Shown: positions 21,482 to 25,324 of the stretch, piece after piece | How positions within the stretch are numbered: the stretch's first letter is position 1 | Layout of the letters: every line of letters starts with the position of its first letter | Source of the DNA: Actinomycetes bacterium | Lineage (GTDB): Bacteria; Actinomycetota; Actinomycetes; Actinomycetales; Cellulomonadaceae | DNA: 25,324 nucleotides | Direction of reading: 5' to 3' | NCBI GenBank assembly: GCA_023424135.1 | Contig: JAFAEH010000230.1 | Coordinates: 1 to 25,324 of the forward strand | Made by a program: the position numbers and the translations under genes | Notes under the pieces: model-generated | Told to the model about the DNA's origin: nothing | Databases searched by the model: none | The model's input: only the letters and a program-made list of their open reading frames with translations

Positions 21482-22129
21482 ATGACCGAGCCGGCGACGA
21501 CGGGCAGGGCACGACGACCGCGCGCCGCGACCCACGCCCGCCGTGAGGAGATCGTGCGGGCCGCCGCGCGCACGTTCGCCGCGAAGGGCTACCGCACGGG
21601 GTCGTTGCAGGAGGTCGCCGACCAGGTCGGCATCACCCACGCGGGCGTGCTGCACCACTTCGGGTCGAAGCAGCAGCTCCTCGTCGCGGTGCTGCAGCAG
21701 CGCGACGACGACGGCGTGCGCGACCTCGAGGGGCAGCACATCCCCGGCGGGCTCGAGCTGTTCCGGCACCTCGTGCGCACGGTGCGCGCCAACGCCGGTC
21801 GCCCCGGCATCGTCCAGGGGTACACCGTGCTCGTCGGCGAGTCCGTGACGCAGGGGCACCCGGCGCGCGCGTGGGTCACGCAGCGCTTCGCGGTGCTGCG
21901 CGGGCAGATCGCCGACGCCGTGCAGGAGATCGGGCCGCACGTCCCGCGCGCGGACGCGGTGCGGGCGGCCGACGCGGTCATCGGCGTGATGGACGGGCTG
22001 CAGGTGCAGTGGCTGCTCGACGACACCGCGGTGGACCTGCCGGACGCGACGACGTTCGCGATCGAGGCGATCCTCGGGGCGACGCTCGCGGGGGCGGACG
22101 CGCCGCGCACGGTCGGCGACGTCCCGTGA
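21482..22129 (+). CDS. TetR/AcrR-family transcriptional regulator
   Basis: The 215-residue protein has a standard TetR N-terminal DNA-binding domain: RREEIVRAAARTFAAKGYRTGSLQ followed by the helix-turn-helix EVADQVGITHAGVLHHFGSKQQLL (about residues 43-67). Arg/Ala-rich residues precede it. The C-terminal ligand domain is not recognisable; it has the size and helical make-up usual for the family. The ATG at 21482 is preceded by a TANNNT hexamer and no Shine-Dalgarno. The gene is divergent from the STAS-like gene, which makes that gene and itself the first candidates for control. It is followed by the two-component genes in the same direction after 73 bp. Confidence 0.9.
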   Translation: MTEPATTGRARRPRAATHARREEIVRAAARTFAAKGYRTGSLQEVADQVGITHAGVLHHFGSKQQLLVAVLQQRDDDGVRDLEGQHIPGGLELFRHLVRTVRANAGRPGIVQGYTVLVGESVTQGHPARAWVTQRFAVLRGQIADAVQEIGPHVPRADAVRAADAVIGVMDGLQVQWLLDDTAVDLPDATTFAIEAILGATLAGADAPRTVGDVP

Positions 22130-22142
22130 CGGGCGCCGCTCG

Positions 22143-22169
22143 CTCAGCCAACTCACAGGAACGCTCCAG
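22143..22169 (+). promoter_or_regulatory. Imperfect direct repeats upstream of the response regulator
   Basis: CTCAG (22143), CTCACAG (22152) and CTCCAG (22164) form a run of three similar half-sites about 35-60 bp before the response-regulator ATG. OmpR-type regulators bind tandem half-sites and often regulate their own promoter. CAGGCT at 22191-22196, six bases before the ATG, may be the -10. Confidence 0.3.
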
Positions 22170-22202
22170 CCGCAGCACAGCACCCCGGCACAGGCTGGTC
22201 GC

Positions 22203-22955
22203 ATGACGACGACCGCACCCGCACCGCACCCGACGCGCCGGCCCGACGCGCTCACCCGAGCCGACGGCAGCCCCGTCCGTGCGCTCGTGGTCGACGACGA
22301 GGCCACGCTCGCCGAGCTCCTGTCGACCGCCCTGCGCTACGAGGGCTGGCACGTCGAGCTCGCGCTGACCGGCCACGCCGCCATCAAGCAGGCCAAGAGC
22401 TTCGAGCCCGACGTCATCCTGCTCGACGTCATGCTCCCCGACCTGTCCGGCCTGGACGTGCTGCGCCGCATCCGCCAGACCCACCCCCACGTGCCCGTGC
22501 TGTTCCTCACCGCGCGCGACGCGGTCGAGGACCGGGTCGCCGGCCTCACCGCGGGCGGCGACGACTACGTCACCAAGCCGTTCAGCCTCGAGGAGGTCGT
22601 GGCCCGGCTGCGCGGGCTGCTGCGCCGCGCCGGTGCCGTCGCGCAGCGCGAGGACTCCGTGCTCGTCGTCGGGGACCTCAGGATGGACGAGGACAGCCAC
22701 GAGGTGTGGCGCGGCGACGACGAGATCCGCCTGACCGCCACCGAGTTCGAGCTGCTGCGCTACTTCATGCGCAACCCGCGCCGCGTGCTGTCCAAGGCGC
22801 AGATCCTGGACCGCGTGTGGCAGTACGACTTCGGCGGGCAGGCGAACATCGTCGAGCTGTACGTGTCCTACCTGCGCCGCAAGATCGACAAGGGCCGCGA
22901 CCCGATGCTGCACACGCTGCGCGGCGTGGGCTACGTGCTGCGCCCGGCGTCCTGA
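22203..22955 (+). CDS. OmpR/PhoB-family response regulator (TrcR-like)
   Basis: The 250-residue protein has a receiver domain with acidic pair D31-D32, phosphoacceptor D75 (LLDVMLPD), T103 and K125 (VTKPFS). A winged-helix output domain follows from about residue 155 to 248 (LTATEFELLRYF, VLSKAQILDRVWQYDFGG, VSYLRRKIDKG, HTLRGVGYVLR). The GGDDYVTKPFSLEEVVARLR and QYDFGGQANIVE blocks are close to mycobacterial TrcR. About 25 extra residues precede the receiver. It would be phosphorylated by the kinase encoded five bases downstream. The signal and target genes are unknown. Confidence 0.94.
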   Translation: MTTTAPAPHPTRRPDALTRADGSPVRALVVDDEATLAELLSTALRYEGWHVELALTGHAAIKQAKSFEPDVILLDVMLPDLSGLDVLRRIRQTHPHVPVLFLTARDAVEDRVAGLTAGGDDYVTKPFSLEEVVARLRGLLRRAGAVAQREDSVLVVGDLRMDEDSHEVWRGDDEIRLTATEFELLRYFMRNPRRVLSKAQILDRVWQYDFGGQANIVELYVSYLRRKIDKGRDPMLHTLRGVGYVLRPAS

Positions 22956-22960
22956 CGACG

Positions 22961-24640
22961 GTGGGCACCGGGACGACGAGCACGACGGCACCGGGACGAC
23001 GTGCGCGCTGGTCGCTGCGCCGACGCCTGGTGGCCGTCGTGCTGGGCCTGGTGCTGCTGGTCGGGGTCGCGATGGGCGTCGTGTCGACGATCGCGCTGCG
23101 CGACTCGCTCGTCGCGCAGACCGACGAGCGCGTCGTCGCGGCCGCGCAGCGCGCGGTGACCTTCACGCAGGGCGGGTCGTTCCCCCGTCCGGGCGGCACG
23201 GAGCCGGGCGGCACGGGCGACGGCACCGACACGTCCGGCGGCGCCGCCGGGTCCGACGGGTCCGACGACGACCGCGGCCCGTGGGGCGACCGTCCGCCAC
23301 CGCTCGGCCAGCCCGGTCAGGACCTGGGCACGGCGAGCCTCGTCGTCACCGACGGCACGACGCGCGCGCAGTACATCGCCTCCGACGCCTCCTACGCCGA
23401 CCTGGACGACGCGCAGGTCGCGGCGCTGCGCGAGGTGCCCACGGACGGACGCGTGCACTCGGTCACGCTCGCCGGCCTGGGCGACTACCGCGCGGTCGCG
23501 CTGCTCACCGACGACGGCGACCTCGTGGTGCACGCGCTGCCCACCGCGAGCGTCACGGCGACGGTCGAGCAGTACGTCGTCATCGAGGTGCTCCTCGCCG
23601 CCGGTGCGCTGCTCGTCGCCGGCGTCGGCGGGTCCCTGCTGGTGCGGCGCGAGCTCGTCCCCCTGACACGGGTCGCCGCGACCGCCACGCGCGTCGCGCA
23701 GATGCCCCTGGCACGCGGCGAGGTCGCGATCACCGCACGCGTCGACGAGCGCGACACCGACGCGTCGACCGAGGTCGGCCAGGTGGGCGCCGCGCTGAAC
23801 CACATGATCGGGCACGTCGAGCGCTCGCTGGCCGAGCGGCACGAGTCCGAGTCGCAGGTCCGCCGGTTCGTCGCCGACGCGAGCCACGAGCTGCGCACAC
23901 CGCTGGCGTCGATCCGCGGTTACACCGAGCTGGTACGCCGCTCCCCCGACGACCTGCCGCCCGCCGCCCTGGCCGCGCTCGCACGCGTCGAGGCCGAGTC
24001 CGTGCGCATGACGGCCCTCGTGGACGACCTGCTGCTGCTGGCCCGTCTCGACGCCGGGCGCCCGCTGGACCGTGAGCCCGTGGACCTCGCGGCGCTCGCG
24101 GTCGACGCCGTCGCCGACGCGCACGCCGCCGGGCCCGACCACGTCTGGCGGCTCGACCTGCCGGGCGGCGACGACGCGGACGAGGTGGACGACGTGGACG
24201 ACGCGGACCTGGTCGCCGGGGACGCGGGCGACGACGGGCCGGACCTGACCGTCGTCGGCGACGACCACCGCCTGCGCCAGGTGCTGGCCAACCTCACGTC
24301 GAACGCGCGCCGCCACACACCGCCCGGGACCCACGTCACCGTCGGTGTGCACCGCGACGGCACCGACGTCGTGCTCACGGTCACCGACGACGGGCCCGGC
24401 ATCCCTGCCGACCTGCGCGAGAGCCTGTTCCAGCGGTTCACCCGCGGCGACGAGTCCCGCAACCGGGCCGCCGGGTCGACGGGCCTCGGCCTGGCGATCG
24501 CGCACGCCGTGGTCGCCGCGCACGGGGGCACGCTCACGTGCGAGAGCCGACCGGGGCGCACGTCGTTCGTCGCGCGCGTCCCGAGCACCCACATCACCCG
24601 GACGGGTGATCCGGCGCTCGGACGTCCGGCGCAGCCGTGA
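22961..24640 (+). CDS. Membrane sensor histidine kinase, partner of the response regulator
   Basis: The 559-residue protein has a cytoplasmic Arg-rich start, TM1 at about 23-46 and an extracytoplasmic sensor of about 155 residues that contains a Gly/Pro/Asp-rich low-complexity stretch. TM2 at about 205-230 is followed by HAMP, the dimerisation domain with H309 in SHELRTPLASIRGY, and the ATPase domain with N-box LANLTSNARRH, DDGPGIP and STGLGLAIAHAVV. An acidic tract at residues 404-428 (13 Asp/Glu of 25) interrupts the start of the ATPase domain. The GTG at 22961 gives a normal N-terminus just before TM1 and lies five bases after the regulator stop, so the genes are an operon. The kinase is related to TrcS-like sensors. 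The ligand is unknown. Confidence 0.93.
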   Translation: MGTGTTSTTAPGRRARWSLRRRLVAVVLGLVLLVGVAMGVVSTIALRDSLVAQTDERVVAAAQRAVTFTQGGSFPRPGGTEPGGTGDGTDTSGGAAGSDGSDDDRGPWGDRPPPLGQPGQDLGTASLVVTDGTTRAQYIASDASYADLDDAQVAALREVPTDGRVHSVTLAGLGDYRAVALLTDDGDLVVHALPTASVTATVEQYVVIEVLLAAGALLVAGVGGSLLVRRELVPLTRVAATATRVAQMPLARGEVAITARVDERDTDASTEVGQVGAALNHMIGHVERSLAERHESESQVRRFVADASHELRTPLASIRGYTELVRRSPDDLPPAALAALARVEAESVRMTALVDDLLLLARLDAGRPLDREPVDLAALAVDAVADAHAAGPDHVWRLDLPGGDDADEVDDVDDADLVAGDAGDDGPDLTVVGDDHRLRQVLANLTSNARRHTPPGTHVTVGVHRDGTDVVLTVTDDGPGIPADLRESLFQRFTRGDESRNRAAGSTGLGLAIAHAVVAAHGGTLTCESRPGRTSFVARVPSTHITRTGDPALGRPAQP

Positions 24641-24658
24641 CGGCCGCGCCGGCCGTCA
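24638..24658. terminator. Small hairpin spanning two convergent stop codons
   Basis: TGACGGCC (24638-24645) and GGCCGTCA (24651-24658) form an 8-bp perfect stem with a five-base loop. The first three and last three bases are the stop codons of the kinase gene and of the convergent minus-strand gene. It may serve as a compact bidirectional terminator, but the stem is short. Confidence 0.4.
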
Positions 24659-25324
24659 GAGCCCGTACGCGAGGTAGGCGTCGACGACGTCCTGCAGGGG
24701 TGCCGTCAGGTGGAACACCGCGGTCGCGTTGCGCCACACGGCGATCCCCGTGCCGTCGCCCGCGTCGACCACGGTGAACGTCCCGACGGCCTCGCCGGCG
24801 ACGAGCACGTCACCGGACTGCGGCAGGTCGGGCGTGGCGGGGGCGTCGCTCGCCTCGGCCTCCGCCGTCGCGGTCGACGTCTCGACGCCCGTGTCGGGTG
24901 CGGGGACCGGCAGCGCCTCGGCGAGACGCTGCTGGAACGCCTCCGCCTCCTGCGGCGTCTCGAACTGGGCGGCCCGCACGGTGACGGTCGCGCCGTCGCC
25001 GTCGGTGAACGTCTCGGTGTAGGCCTCGAGCGCCCCGGCGCCGACGCCCTCGGCGTCCTCGGCGGACGACTCGAGCGCGTACTGCAGGAACGACGTGGGC
25101 AGCGCGGACGCGAACGCCGTGGTCGCCTCGCGGGCCGCCGGCTCGACCGCGGGCGTCGGGGCGGCCTGCGTCACGGTGACCGTCGGCAGCGGCTCGGGCT
25201 CACCGTCCCCCCCGCGCGAGACCAGCACGATGACGACGACCGCGACGACGACGAGCACGGCCGCGCCGATCGCGACCGGCAGCAGCCACGCCGGACGCGC
25301 CGGGCGCTCACCGTCGGGCCCGCT
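24656..25324 (-). CDS. Single-pass membrane protein of unknown function, N-terminus outside window
   Basis: The frame is open from the stop at 24656 to the window edge, so the true start lies beyond 25324. An internal GTG at 25258 would cut the membrane helix and is rejected. The visible 222 residues begin with a polar stretch (SGPDGERPARPA), then a long helix starting WLLPVAIGAAVLVVV that runs on to VLVSRGG. A Pro/Thr/Ala-rich linker follows, then an outer domain with FETPQEAEAFQQRLAEALP, a Thr/Ala/Glu/Asp-rich spacer and a C-terminal part with GEAVGTFTVV and GTGIAVWRNATAVFHLTAP. The layout suggests a membrane-anchored extracytoplasmic domain, but no family is recognised. It is convergent with the kinase gene, with 15 bases between the stops. 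Confidence 0.7.
   Translation of the reverse strand, partial: SGPDGERPARPAWLLPVAIGAAVLVVVAVVVIVLVSRGGDGEPEPLPTVTVTQAAPTPAVEPAAREATTAFASALPTSFLQYALESSAEDAEGVGAGALEAYTETFTDGDGATVTVRAAQFETPQEAEAFQQRLAEALPVPAPDTGVETSTATAEAEASDAPATPDLPQSGDVLVAGEAVGTFTVVDAGDGTGIAVWRNATAVFHLTAPLQDVVDAYLAYGL

Overview
The window is about 25.3 kb of very GC-rich DNA. Several traits point to a Gram-positive actinobacterium: GTG starts, four-base stop/start overlaps, F420 biochemistry, a DNA topoisomerase I without zinc fingers, and leaderless-type promoters. The gene set resembles Cellulomonas or a close relative in the Micrococcales; that placement is inference, since no database could be searched.

Left edge (1-2383, minus strand): the 5' part of holB (clamp-loader delta'), tmk overlapping it by four bases, and a Gfo/Idh/MocA-family oxidoreductase. 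Divergent from the latter is a glycerol dehydrogenase (gldA, 2500-3654, plus strand).

Centre (3658-15976): a perfect 23-bp-stem hairpin separates gldA from a convergent F420-dependent glucose-6-phosphate dehydrogenase (fgd). Divergent from fgd is a PucR-type regulator. It runs convergently into the end of a nine-gene minus-strand operon, transcribed from about 15.66 kb down to 6.09 kb. The operon order is peptide-type ABC importer (lipoprotein SBP, two permeases, two ATPases), luciferase-like monooxygenase (LLM), M24 metallohydrolase, threonine-synthase-like PLP enzyme, and a second LLM enzyme. Seven of its eight junctions overlap or are only 3 nt apart; the exception is a 64-nt gap after the SBP gene that holds a strong hairpin. 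The set reads as an import-and-degrade pathway for an unknown oligopeptide-like compound, possibly drawing on F420H2 made by Fgd. It is the best candidate here for an undescribed system.

Next (15923-17108): an AbiEi-like/DUF559 endonuclease-domain gene lies between two more copies of the same palindromic repeat found after gldA. The three copies share a nearly invariant 20-nt arm and sit within about 20 nt of stop codons, so they look both like terminators and like a repeat family.

Right part (17128-25324): topA, a PAP2-family membrane phosphatase and a small Cys-rich STAS-like protein on the minus strand; a divergent TetR regulator and an OmpR-type response regulator/histidine kinase pair on the plus strand; and, at the edge, the 3' part of a single-pass membrane protein on the minus strand. 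In other actinobacteria topA and tmk-holB are often close neighbours. Here roughly 15.8 kb of catabolic and accessory genes separates them, so the centre may be an insertion into a conserved block.

No tRNA, rRNA, CRISPR array or insertion sequence was recognised.
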